From NCBI GenBank assembly GCA_034435435.1, contig DAOTXN010000016.1, positions 1 to 64,000 on the forward strand: a DNA stretch of 64,000 nt. The letters are read 5' to 3'. This document shows, in pieces, positions 41,447 through 49,453 of the stretch. The first letter of the stretch is position 1, and each line of letters starts with the position of its first letter. This DNA is from DAOTXN01 sp034435435. GTDB lineage: Bacteria > Chloroflexota > Anaerolineae > S140-20. Below the pieces are notes generated by a model. The model made no database searches and was not told where the DNA came from. It saw only the letters and a list, made by a program, of their open reading frames with translations. The position numbers and the translations under genes are program-made.

Positions 41447-41475
41447 AGAATATCACATTTGGGTGGTGTTGTCAA
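41447..41475 (-). promoter_or_regulatory. Promoter of the GntR gene and probably the amine operon
   Basis: Read on the minus strand: TTGACA (41470-41475), an exact 17-nt spacer and TATTCT (41447-41452). Transcription would start at or just before the operator at 41425-41440. Confidence 0.75.
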
Positions 41476-41529
41476 GGTCGCGCGGCTTTCTCATCAAAAT
41501 TTGTGCGTACACCCCCTCCATTTTGAAAT

Positions 41530-41558
41530 TTGACGGGGCGGCACAAATATGCTATCAT
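41530..41558 (+). promoter_or_regulatory. Promoter of infC-rpmI-rplT
   Basis: TTGACG (41530-41535), a 17-nt spacer and TATCAT (41553-41558). The leader to the infC start is about 75 nt. Confidence 0.65.
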
Positions 41559-41639
41559 GCCCCCTCGGTTGGGCCGGTTGTGTTGGTCCACTCACAAAAT
41601 CACAAACGGAGAGATTAGAAATCAAGCGAGGGAAGAGGA

Positions 41640-42158
41640 ATTAGCGCCAAACAGAACCGAGTCAATCGGCAGATCCGCGCCAAGGAAGTGCGTCTGATTG
41701 ACGCCGATGGACAACACGTGGGAGTAGTGCCTCTGAGCGAGGCATTGGAGCGAGCGCAAGAGGCCGAGTTAGACCTGGTGGAGGTTTCGCCCGCTGCCGA
41801 GCCGCCCGTGTGCAAAGTAATGGACTATGGCAAGTTTCTCTACGAGAAAGCCAAGCGAGAACGGGAGGCGCGTAAGGCACAAAAACAGATTGAAGTCAAA
41901 GAGATTCGTTTGCGTCCCAAAACCTCCGATCATCATCGATCTTTCAAAGTGCGCGATGCCCGGCGGTGGTTGGAGGCCGGGATGAAAGTCAGGGCGCGCA
42001 TTCGATTTCGAGGACGGGAATTTCATTACCCGGAAATTGCCCAGGAGCTGTTAACGACTATCGCCGCCGAATTGTCCGACGTGGCTATGGTTGAACAACA
42101 ACCCAACATGGAAGGTCGCACGATGTTGATGGTGTTGGCGCCCAAGAAGGGAGAATGA
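41640..42158 (+). CDS. infC: Translation initiation factor IF-3, probable ATT start
   Basis: A protein of 172 aa from ATT 41640. The conserved N-terminal block (ISAKQNRVNRQIRAKEVRLID) lies upstream of the first GTG in frame (41688), and a start at GTG would cut it off. Between the in-frame stop at 41616-41618 and that GTG there is no ATG, GTG or TTG, so ATT at 41640, with GAGGG 7 nt upstream, is the best start. AUU starts of infC are known in enterobacteria, where IF-3 itself discriminates against them. The linker (KAKREREARKAQKQIEVKEIRL) and C-terminal domain (HRSFKVRDARRWLEAGMKVRARIRFRGRE) are complete. Prevents subunit association and checks the start codon. Confidence 0.88.
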   Translation: MSAKQNRVNRQIRAKEVRLIDADGQHVGVVPLSEALERAQEAELDLVEVSPAAEPPVCKVMDYGKFLYEKAKREREARKAQKQIEVKEIRLRPKTSDHHRSFKVRDARRWLEAGMKVRARIRFRGREFHYPEIAQELLTTIAAELSDVAMVEQQPNMEGRTMLMVLAPKKGE

Positions 42159-42161
42159 ACT

Positions 42162-42374
42162 GTGCCAAAAATCAAAACCCACAAATCTACATCAAAGCGC
42201 TTTCGCCGCACCAGGGGTGGTAAGGGTAAGCTGACTCAACCCAAACTGGGCAAGAGCCACTTGCGACGCAAAAAATCGCGGCGCGCGAAAGCCCTGTTTT
42301 CCGACAAACTCCCCGTTCATAGTGAAGGCGTCAGAAAGCGAGTGCAAAAGCTGGCGCCATACCTGGACAAATAA
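42162..42374 (+). CDS. rpmI: Ribosomal protein L35
   Basis: A protein of 70 aa from GTG 42162. MPKIKTHKSTSKRFRRT and LTQPKLGKSHLRRKKSRRAKA are family-typical, highly basic sequence. Second gene of the infC operon, starting 3 nt after the infC stop. Confidence 0.95.
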   Translation: MPKIKTHKSTSKRFRRTRGGKGKLTQPKLGKSHLRRKKSRRAKALFSDKLPVHSEGVRKRVQKLAPYLDK

Positions 42375-42392
42375 TCTAACGAGGCAAGAGAC

Positions 42393-42749
42393 GTGACACG
42401 AGTAAAAGGTGGAGTCGTAACCCGCCGGCGGCACAAGCGTGTGCTCGAATTGACCCAAGGTCAATACGGAACTAAACACCGCCTGTTCCGCCGCGCCAAC
42501 GAAGCGATGATGAAATCGCTCAAGTACGCATACCGCGACCGGCGCAATCGCCGGCGCGAGTTGCGCCGTTTGTGGATTGCGCGTATCAACGCCGCCGCAC
42601 GCCAGAACGGTTTGAGTTATAGCCGATTTATGCATGGCTTGAGTCAAGCGAACGTCGAGCTGGATCGCAAAGTGTTGGCCGAATTGGCCGCCACCGATAG
42701 CAGCGCCTTTTCGCAACTGGCTCAAGTCGCCAAATCTGCTCTGGCTTGA
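42393..42749 (+). CDS. rplT: Ribosomal protein L20
   Basis: A protein of 118 aa from GTG 42393. MTRVKGGVVTRRRHKRVLEL, YAYRDRRNRRRELRRLWIARINAA and NGLSYSRFMHGL are diagnostic of L20. It binds 23S rRNA early in assembly and in some bacteria represses its own operon. A terminator follows. Confidence 0.96.
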   Translation: MTRVKGGVVTRRRHKRVLELTQGQYGTKHRLFRRANEAMMKSLKYAYRDRRNRRRELRRLWIARINAAARQNGLSYSRFMHGLSQANVELDRKVLAELAATDSSAFSQLAQVAKSALA

Positions 42750-42791
42750 TCGTATCGACCGAATATGCTCTCGAGCAGGGAGGAGCAAAAG

Positions 42792-42816
42792 CGGGGGCCG
42801 ACCGGCCCTCGTTTTT
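42792..42816 (+). terminator. Terminator of the infC operon
   Basis: GGGCC-GACC-GGCCC hairpin (extendable with flanking G/C pairs) followed by CGTTTTTG. Confidence 0.75.
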
Positions 42817-42845
42817 GCGTCATCCCATAATCCTGAAAGCCGAGG

Positions 42846-44078
42846 ATGCAGGTGTTTTTTCGTCGGGATCGGTTGAGCGCCAAAAAGGCGCGTGTGTTGC
42901 TGCTTGACCTGTTCAACCAGCGCTATCAATGGCCGCTGCGCATGCCCATCGTACACTTGTTGCGACGAGGGGACCCACTGCGTTTCTTATGTTCTCTGCG
43001 CTTCTTGGTGGATCAGATAGGCAGCGGAATGTATTTGCTCAACCGGCGCCAGCCGCCGGAACAGACGCCGTGGTTTGGCGTTGATTTGGCGGCGGCGGTT
43101 GTGACGTTTCCAGTTCGGCCTCCCAACATGGCCGAGCAACTGGCCGACGTAATGCGGCTGGACGATCCCTGGGTGTCCGAAGCGCAAGCCCGGCGACTGC
43201 TTTTAGAGATCGTCGAACTAACTCCCAAAGAAAAACCCCGCCACCAGGAAGAACAGCCGGTGGTCGCTTGGCTTGCGCGTGTCGCCGATTTAGAATCGGG
43301 CGCAGAGATGAACGAGAGCGCACCGGCCGACCTGCTGCAACTGGCCCGACGGGCAGTGCGCATCGTCTGGCGTTTGCCAGGGTCGCGCCTGGCGGCGCTT
43401 ACTGGCTCCGTGGCCGCCGGTTACGCCGACCTCTCCTCCGACATCGACATTGCTCTGTTCGGTCTCAAGCTACCTGACGCGGCAGTGCGCCGCTCGCTCA
43501 TCGCGGCCACTTCCGACGCGCCCAACGACATCGCCCAATTGACCTACAAGAGCCACGCCGCCGACGTCTTTTGGCTGCAAAATCGGCTGGTGGACGTGCG
43601 CTATTTTCTCATCGGGGAAGCCGAACGCTTGATTGCACATCCGGCGCCTCAATCACCCGCCGATTACGAGTTGTTGGCTCACTTGAGCACCGCCGACGTG
43701 CTGGTGGATTACGAATTTCGCGGTCCCGACCTGGTGCGCAATCTGCAAAAGGCTACCCGCCAGGCTCGTCCCGAGCGGATGGCGCGGGCGTCGGCCCGCC
43801 TGGAGCAGGCATTGGCTCGGCTGGAGACAGCCCACGCTACTCCACTCGTCTTTTACGCCACAGTCGAGGCTGTCCTGGCATTTTTCCAACTGCTGGCCGC
43901 CCACAACGACCGCTGGATTGTCTTTCCCAAATGGACGCCGGTCTGGCTGGCAGGATTGGAACACGTGCCTGCCGAGGCCCACCCGCGATTGAGCGCCATC
44001 GCGCTGCTTCCCTCGACGCCGGAACACACCCCTGCCAAACTGCACACGCTGCGCGCCCTGACTGACGAACTCAAGTAG
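42846..44078 (+). CDS. Nucleotidyltransferase-domain protein
   Basis: A protein of 410 aa. LAALTGSVAAGYADLSSDIDIALFG (from about residue 183) is the G-S-x11-D-x-D motif of the nucleotidyltransferase superfamily, and VDVRYFLIGEAERL supplies the third acidic strand; a helical DUF4037-like part follows. The N-terminal 140 residues are not recognised. The segment LRFLCSLRFLVD near residue 46 is encoded by a TTCTCTGCGCTTCTTGG-like tract resembling a dispersed repeat. The last eight codons and stop lie inside the first unit of a 92-bp tandem repeat. It may modify an antibiotic, nucleotide or protein; the substrate is unknown. Confidence 0.65.
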   Translation: MQVFFRRDRLSAKKARVLLLDLFNQRYQWPLRMPIVHLLRRGDPLRFLCSLRFLVDQIGSGMYLLNRRQPPEQTPWFGVDLAAAVVTFPVRPPNMAEQLADVMRLDDPWVSEAQARRLLLEIVELTPKEKPRHQEEQPVVAWLARVADLESGAEMNESAPADLLQLARRAVRIVWRLPGSRLAALTGSVAAGYADLSSDIDIALFGLKLPDAAVRRSLIAATSDAPNDIAQLTYKSHAADVFWLQNRLVDVRYFLIGEAERLIAHPAPQSPADYELLAHLSTADVLVDYEFRGPDLVRNLQKATRQARPERMARASARLEQALARLETAHATPLVFYATVEAVLAFFQLLAAHNDRWIVFPKWTPVWLAGLEHVPAEAHPRLSAIALLPSTPEHTPAKLHTLRALTDELK

Positions 44079-44326
44079 GGCGCGTTTCCATACGCGCCGC
44101 TCCTATGACCAGGATGGCGGGTAAGAAACCCGCCCTACTGCTGCGCGCCCTGACTGACGAACTCAAGTAGGGCGCGTTTCCATACGCGCCGCTCCTATGA
44201 CCAAGCTGGCGGGTAAGAAACCCGCCCTACTGCCGCGCGCCCTGACTGACGAACTCAAGTAGGGCGCGTTTCCATACGCGCCGCTCCTATGACCAAGATG
44301 GCGGGTAAGAAACCCGCCCTACTGCC
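44051..44326. repeat. 92-bp tandem repeat, three units, overlapping two gene ends
   Basis: Units start at 44051, 44143 and 44235, nearly identical (differences near the CCAGGATGG/CCAAGCTGG/CCAAGATGG position). Each holds the last eight codons of the upstream gene (ALTDELK and stop), the hairpin GGCGCG-TTTCCATA-CGCGCC and the hairpin GGCGGGT-AAGAA-ACCCGCC, enclosed in AGTAGGGCG...CGCCCTACT. The third unit also contains the stop of the convergent methyltransferase gene (44319-44321). The hairpins could act as a double-strand terminator. Confidence 0.9.
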
Positions 44327-45392
44327 GCCGCAGCCAGTAAATGCGCGGATGGATGTAACCTGCTCGGGTGTTTGCCGGTAACTTGAGGGGGATGACCTGC
44401 ATTACAATCCACCGATCCGCCTGCGCCGCCGCCGCCCGCTCGAACAAACGTATTTCTTGGGTGATGACAGCCAGCCACCCCTCCGGGCGGACCAGTCGCG
44501 CCGCTTCACGCAACACGCGCGGGTACAGTCGCTCGTTGGCCTCGTGCGAACCCGACAACATGCCGAAGGGTAAATCGGCGCAGGCCACGCTTGCCCAGCC
44601 GTCGGGCAATGGAACGCGCCCTGCATCGCACTGAACGAGCTGCACAGCGTCGGCGGCCCCGGCGGCCTTCAAGTTAGCGCGGGCGCACGTCAGCGCCTGC
44701 GCGTCAACGTCGCATCCCACCGCCGCCCGCACCGGTCCCAATGCCAGCCGCTCGATGAGCAGCGTGCCCGATCCACACGCCAGGTTCAGTATCCGGTCGT
44801 CTGGCGCAGGCTGCATCAGGCTCATCATCGTGCTGGCGACGGCCGCGTTCAACGCGCCGGGCATGTCGCACACGCGCCACGCACGGGCCGACAGCGGGCG
44901 CGGCGAAAGTCGCACCACGACCTCCCATCCGCCCGCTGTCCGGCGCACAGCCAGCAATAGATCGCCGGCCTCTTCCACACACGTCAAGCCCGTGTAAGCT
45001 TGAATTTCCGCCTTGAGGCGCGAAAACACCGCCGAATCCGAGCCGGCCGCGCTGAGGTAGAACGTGTGAAAACTCCCCGGCGGGTGGAGGGCCAGGGTTT
45101 GGTCAATCGCCTGGACGAGCAACTGGGAGTTTTGATGCCCCAGCAACGCTTTGGGGCGCGGGATGTCAAACCGTTGTACCCGATGCACGGCCACGGCGCG
45201 CCGCAGCCGCAAAAGACGCCGGGGGTCCCCCGACCACAGAAAAGGCGCCCGGTCTTCCCGCTCGACGGGGAGCAGGTGCGCTTGGCCGCCCGTGTGCTCA
45301 TCCAGCTCGGCCTGGGCATAGGCGGCCAAGCCTGGAATCACCTCTAATTCGTAACGAATGGTTTTATGTCGAGTTGGATGCTTGGTGCTCAT
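44319..45392 (-). CDS. THUMP-type RNA methyltransferase (RlmL/Trm14-like)
   Basis: A protein of 357 aa from ATG 45392; longer frames are only shadows of the next gene. Residues 1-160 contain a THUMP/ferredoxin-like RNA-binding part (YELEVIPGLAAYAQAEL, FHTFYLSAAGSDSAVFSRLK). The Rossmann methyltransferase domain has ILNLACGSGTLLIERLAL (from about residue 201), the acidic GCDVDAQAL, and the catalytic-loop DLPFG (273-277), the form found in N2-guanine RNA methyltransferases. It probably methylates a tRNA or rRNA guanine. The stop is inside the 92-bp tandem repeat. Confidence 0.8.
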   Translation of the reverse strand: MSTKHPTRHKTIRYELEVIPGLAAYAQAELDEHTGGQAHLLPVEREDRAPFLWSGDPRRLLRLRRAVAVHRVQRFDIPRPKALLGHQNSQLLVQAIDQTLALHPPGSFHTFYLSAAGSDSAVFSRLKAEIQAYTGLTCVEEAGDLLLAVRRTAGGWEVVVRLSPRPLSARAWRVCDMPGALNAAVASTMMSLMQPAPDDRILNLACGSGTLLIERLALGPVRAAVGCDVDAQALTCARANLKAAGAADAVQLVQCDAGRVPLPDGWASVACADLPFGMLSGSHEANERLYPRVLREAARLVRPEGWLAVITQEIRLFERAAAAQADRWIVMQVIPLKLPANTRAGYIHPRIYWLRRQ

Positions 45393-45396
45393 CGCG

Positions 45397-46578
45397 TCAA
45401 GGGGTGGGCGTGGGCGGAACCTGCACCGCGTGGGGAGTGCTCGTTGGCGCAGGAGTCGGCGTGGGGGTGGGCGTGATGGCCGTATAGCACGCGCCAACCT
45501 GGCGCACGGCCCAGCCCCACCGGTTGGGATCGGCGCTCTCGGCGGCGGCTCGCTGCACGATGGCCCCGCCCGTTTCACATTGCCCCAGTTTGAGATAAGC
45601 CAAACCCATCCAGCCCAAGATGTCAGCCGTTGTGATGCCCAGTTGTCGCCAGGCGGCGGTCTCTTCAGACGCTGCGCCCGACTGCGCCAGCGCCACCTCG
45701 AGGGCCGCGATGGCTTCAGGCCACGCCAGGCGCTCAAAATAGGCCACGCCCAGGGCATAATAAAACACAACCGCATAATCTGGATAGCGTTCGATGCCCG
45801 CAAAGAGCTGTTGAATGGCCTCATCCAGCCGGCGCAGTCGAATCAACGACCAGGCGCGGTAATAATAACGGGCCGGGTCCTCGCTGCGGGTGATAAACAT
45901 CTTGAGACTGACCAAGAACGCCTCGTCCCACTCTTCTAACTCTGCCGCCAGGCGCCAACGCTCGACCAGCGTGGCCTTTTCCAGCGCATAGCTCAAAGCC
46001 GCAGCGTGCTCATAATCCGCCAGAGCCAGGCGCAGCTCACTCAGCCCGTTGGCATAGAGCTGCGCCCGCAGCGCATAGGCCGCGCCGTCGTCCGGTCGTA
46101 GCTCGATGAACTGGTTGACGGCTTCCAGCGCCTCGTTCCACGCGCCTTGAGCCTGGGCCAGGAGCGCCCGTTGTCGCCACGCTTCGGGCAATGTGGGGTC
46201 CAAACTCAACGCCTGCGCGATGTCGACGGCGGCTTCCTCGTCATTCCCGACCAGCCGATACACCTCGGCCCGCTCGGCGTACACCTGCGCGTCCGGCGCC
46301 AGCGCCAGCGCCGCATCGTAACGCTCCAACGCCGCCGCCAGGTTCCACACCTCTCGCTGGCTCAATCCTTGCTGGTACAAGATGTCGGCAGACAGCGTAG
46401 GGGTCGGCGTGGCAGGGTCAAGTGTGGGCGTCGGTGTGCGGGTGTGCAGCAGCACACTCACCGTCGGCGTCACCGTCGCCGGGACCGCGCACGCCACAGC
46501 CAGCCAACCCGCCAGTCCCGCCAGAAAGAACGGAAACACCTGCGACTTGCGGTTCTTGCGCATCACAGGCGCTATCAT
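45397..46578 (-). CDS. TPR-repeat lipoprotein
   Basis: A protein of 393 aa from ATG 46578 (GAAGGGA upstream). Signal peptide with lipobox AVAC (Cys30), a Thr/Pro-rich linker (TPTPTLDPATPTPTL), then about seven TPR units (residues about 75-350) and another TPTPTPTPAPTSTP tail. It is an extracytoplasmic scaffold of the same style as the lipoprotein at 3864-5195. It ends 4 nt before the methyltransferase start, suggesting one transcript. Confidence 0.8.
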   Translation of the reverse strand: MIAPVMRKNRKSQVFPFFLAGLAGWLAVACAVPATVTPTVSVLLHTRTPTPTLDPATPTPTLSADILYQQGLSQREVWNLAAALERYDAALALAPDAQVYAERAEVYRLVGNDEEAAVDIAQALSLDPTLPEAWRQRALLAQAQGAWNEALEAVNQFIELRPDDGAAYALRAQLYANGLSELRLALADYEHAAALSYALEKATLVERWRLAAELEEWDEAFLVSLKMFITRSEDPARYYYRAWSLIRLRRLDEAIQQLFAGIERYPDYAVVFYYALGVAYFERLAWPEAIAALEVALAQSGAASEETAAWRQLGITTADILGWMGLAYLKLGQCETGGAIVQRAAAESADPNRWGWAVRQVGACYTAITPTPTPTPAPTSTPHAVQVPPTPTP

Positions 46579-46635
46579 ACTTCCCTTCGCCCCGAAACAC
46601 AAGCGTGACGAGTGACGAATGACGAGTGACGCATC

Positions 46636-46664
46636 TTGCTGGATTGGGCGGGGTGAGTTACAAT
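46636..46664 (+). promoter_or_regulatory. Promoter of the glycosylation block
   Basis: TTGCTG (46636-46641), a 17-nt spacer and TACAAT (46659-46664). The -10 box overlaps the ATG at 46663, which argues for the next ATG (46693) as the real start. Confidence 0.55.
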
Positions 46665-46692
46665 GGCCTCACTCGAGTCGCGCACGAATCCT

Positions 46693-49452
46693 ATGAAATA
46701 TCCAACACGTTTCACACTTGACGTTTCACCCTTCGACAGGCTCAGGGCAGGCTGTTTCACGTTTTACGTTTTACTATGGGCCGCCTGGGCCATCCGCCTG
46801 TGGCAGTTGGACCTCAGCGACCTGACCTTCGACGAGGCCGCCACCTATTTCGTCGCCCAACGGCCCTTTTTCGACATCTTGGGCTACTTGAGCGGGGCCG
46901 TGCGTGAACATCCGCCGGTCTTTTACCTGCTCATCCACCCCTGGATGAGCCTGGCCGGGAGCAGCGAATACAGCTTGCGCTTTTTCGCCGTGCTCGCCAG
47001 CATACTCGGCATCGCCCTCACGATTCGGCTGGCCCGCACAGTGGCTCACCGGATGGGCGTGACCGACCCCTTCCGACAGACTGCCGCTGCCACGCTGCCT
47101 GCGCTGGTCATGGTCTTGTTCCCCCTCGACGCCTATTACGCCCGCGACGCCCGCATGTACACGCTGACCGTTGTCTGGGCAGTCCTGTCGGCCCTGCTTT
47201 TTCTGCCCCTACTATTCGACCGGGGCGCTCGCCCGCGCCTGACCCGTCTGAGCGGATTGGTGCTGGTCAACGGTTTGGCCTTGCTGACGCATTACTATCT
47301 GGCGCTGTTCATCGTGACCCAATTCGTCACACTGCTTTTCCTGCGCCGCTGGCGGACGCTGCTGGCCTGGGTCGCAGCCCACGGACTGGTGGGATTACTG
47401 GGCCTGGTCTGGCTGGCAGCATCGCCTGGTCTGTCCGGCTCGCTCTCCGAAGCGTGGGGCCGCTTTCGGCCCGCCTGGCCCACGCTGCGCCAACTGCGTC
47501 GCCTGCTGACCGAGCTGTTTTTCGGCCCCATCAAGGGCGTATCGTGGAATCTGACCTATCTGTGGAGTGGATTGGCGGCGCTGGGACTGTTCGTGATCTG
47601 GCGGCGTTCGCGCATCCTCGGCCTGTGGCTGACCATGGCCGCGCTGTTGCCGCTGGCCCTGGTCTATGTGCTGCCTCAGACGCCATCCGTGCGCTACCTC
47701 ACTTTCCTGTTACCCTTTATCGCACTGGCGCTGGGTCAAATCCCGTTTCTGCTGACCGGTCGCCTCAAAACCCTGTTGCTCGGCGGCGGACTGGCGGCGT
47801 TGATGGTCTGGCAGCTGGGCGTGTTTGGGCTGCCGCGCACCCTGACCTGGGTCAAATCGCGTTACGGCCACACCGTCGCCGCCGTAAGCGCCCACGCCCG
47901 CCCCGGCGACCGCGTTCTGTTTTACGGCCCGTGGCAAGCCATTCAGTTCTACTATTACCGGCCGACCGACTTTCCGCCCATCACCACGCTGCCCCCCCAG
48001 GCCCCCCCTCAGTTGACCCCCGTCGAGGCCGAGCCGGTGTTGCGCGACCTGTTCCAAAATGCGCAACGCCTGTGGGTTATCCCGGCCGCCGTGGACGACG
48101 TGGACCCGGCCCATTTTGTGTGGAATTGGTTGGACACTCACGCTCATCAAGTCTGGTCCACCGACGACTTTGGCCTGTATCTGCCCCCGTCACCGACCAC
48201 GGTCGCAATTCCCCTCGGCCTGACCTTCGGCGACCGGCTGCGATTGGAGCACGTCAGCGCCGACGCGCCGACCGTGGCCGCCGGAGAAGCGCTGCGCCTG
48301 ACGCTATCGTGGGCTACTCTCGACGCGCCGACGAACGCCGTGCAACTGGACTTTACCCTGATAGACGCCCAAAATCACCGCTGGCTCCAGTGGCAGCGCG
48401 ACGTTGGCGACCCCTCCACCGACCGGCATGGCCTCATTGTGCCTCAAGGCGCGCCGCCCGGCCGTTACGCGCTGCAACTGGCTGTTTTGGACCGGGTGAC
48501 CGGCGTTCCGCTGCGTCCCGCCGACGCCGCCGGCCCACGTTCGCTTGACCGCGTGGATCTGCTCGTTTTTGACGTGACCGAGCCGGTCGCCCCGCCGGTT
48601 CTTTTTGAAACCGGCGCCTTTGCCGGCCCGTTCACCTTTTCGGCCCCCGACGGCGCTGCGCAATTGACCCTGGCCGGGTACGACCTGGGCGGACTGCGCT
48701 TCCAACAAGGCTATGCTGCGCCGCTCCAACTGAACTGGGTGGCCCCGGCCTCCCCCCTGCCCGACCTGACCTTGCGCCTGGAGGGGCCCCATGCCGTTGC
48801 CGCTGTTGCGCTCCCTCTGGCCCCTGGCTATCCGGCGAGCCGTTGGTCGGCGGGCCGGCTGGTGTCCATGCCCATGGCCTTGCCTCTACCGCCCGACGCC
48901 CCGTCGGGGCGAACCGACCTGACCCTGGCCGTGCTCGGCCCAGACGGACGGACCTGGACAGTGGACGGTCGCCCATACCTGACCCTGGCCCACATCACCG
49001 TGCAAGCACGCCCGCGGCAGACGCATTTGCCCGCCGGGCTGGAGCCACTCGAAATCAACTTTGGCGACCAGATCGGCCTGCGCGGCTATCGGATTAAGGG
49101 GGAGGCCCGCCCCGGCGGCCAACTGAGAATCGCGTTAGCCTGGACCGCGCTGCGCTCTCCCGAGCGGGTCTATTCGGCTTTCAATCACCTGCTGGCCGCC
49201 GACGGTCACAAGCTGGCCCAGACCGATCATTGGCTGCAGGGCAGTCTCGGCCTGACCGACCGCTGGCAGCCCGGCGAGTACGTGCAGACTGAATTCAGAC
49301 TCGACATCCCCGCCGACGCGCCTCCCGGCCCTTATCAGCTCGCCGTCGGCCTGTACGACGCCGCCACCGGCGACCGGCTGCCGGCGCTTTACGACGGCCA
49401 GCCTTTGCCCAACGACCAGTGGCTGACGACGATAGCGCCAAAGGAACGGTGA
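46693..49452 (+). CDS. GT39-type membrane glycosyltransferase with C-terminal beta-domains
   Basis: A protein of 919 aa from ATG 46693. The GT-C core (residues about 15-400) has the acidic first-loop motif TFDEAATY, EHPPVFYLLIHPW and a later YYARDARMYTL, typical of GT39/ArnT-like enzymes that take sugar from polyprenyl phosphate; about 10 helices. Residues about 420-919 are extracellular beta-sandwich units; the last (WQPGEYVQTEFRLDIPADAPPGPYQLAVGLYDAATG) recurs in the next genes. Residues about 5-28 are encoded by heptamers and a dispersed repeat. First gene of the glycosylation block, 1 nt before the hydrolase gene. Confidence 0.8.
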   Translation: MKYPTRFTLDVSPFDRLRAGCFTFYVLLWAAWAIRLWQLDLSDLTFDEAATYFVAQRPFFDILGYLSGAVREHPPVFYLLIHPWMSLAGSSEYSLRFFAVLASILGIALTIRLARTVAHRMGVTDPFRQTAAATLPALVMVLFPLDAYYARDARMYTLTVVWAVLSALLFLPLLFDRGARPRLTRLSGLVLVNGLALLTHYYLALFIVTQFVTLLFLRRWRTLLAWVAAHGLVGLLGLVWLAASPGLSGSLSEAWGRFRPAWPTLRQLRRLLTELFFGPIKGVSWNLTYLWSGLAALGLFVIWRRSRILGLWLTMAALLPLALVYVLPQTPSVRYLTFLLPFIALALGQIPFLLTGRLKTLLLGGGLAALMVWQLGVFGLPRTLTWVKSRYGHTVAAVSAHARPGDRVLFYGPWQAIQFYYYRPTDFPPITTLPPQAPPQLTPVEAEPVLRDLFQNAQRLWVIPAAVDDVDPAHFVWNWLDTHAHQVWSTDDFGLYLPPSPTTVAIPLGLTFGDRLRLEHVSADAPTVAAGEALRLTLSWATLDAPTNAVQLDFTLIDAQNHRWLQWQRDVGDPSTDRHGLIVPQGAPPGRYALQLAVLDRVTGVPLRPADAAGPRSLDRVDLLVFDVTEPVAPPVLFETGAFAGPFTFSAPDGAAQLTLAGYDLGGLRFQQGYAAPLQLNWVAPASPLPDLTLRLEGPHAVAAVALPLAPGYPASRWSAGRLVSMPMALPLPPDAPSGRTDLTLAVLGPDGRTWTVDGRPYLTLAHITVQARPRQTHLPAGLEPLEINFGDQIGLRGYRIKGEARPGGQLRIALAWTALRSPERVYSAFNHLLAADGHKLAQTDHWLQGSLGLTDRWQPGEYVQTEFRLDIPADAPPGPYQLAVGLYDAATGDRLPALYDGQPLPNDQWLTTIAPKER
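46705..46775. repeat. Heptamer array interrupted by a CCCTTCGACAGGCTCAGGGC element
   Basis: TTTCACG-like heptamers (CACGTTTCAC, GACGTTTCAC, GTTTCACGTTTTACG) are split at 46729-46753 by CCCTTCGACAGGCTCAGGGC, a dispersed repeat that translates as PFDRLRAG here. Everything is in frame in the N-terminus of the first glycosyltransferase gene. Confidence 0.75.
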
Positions 49453-49453
49453 G

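Noticed and set aside
41688..42158. infC starting at GTG 41688
   Set aside because: This would remove the conserved RVNRQIRAKE block of the IF-3 N-terminal domain, which is encoded in frame just upstream.
46663..46692. ATG 46663 as start of the first glycosyltransferase
   Set aside because: It overlaps the -10 box TACAAT of the best promoter, so it would not be on the transcript; ATG 46693 is preferred, though its ribosome-binding site is weak.
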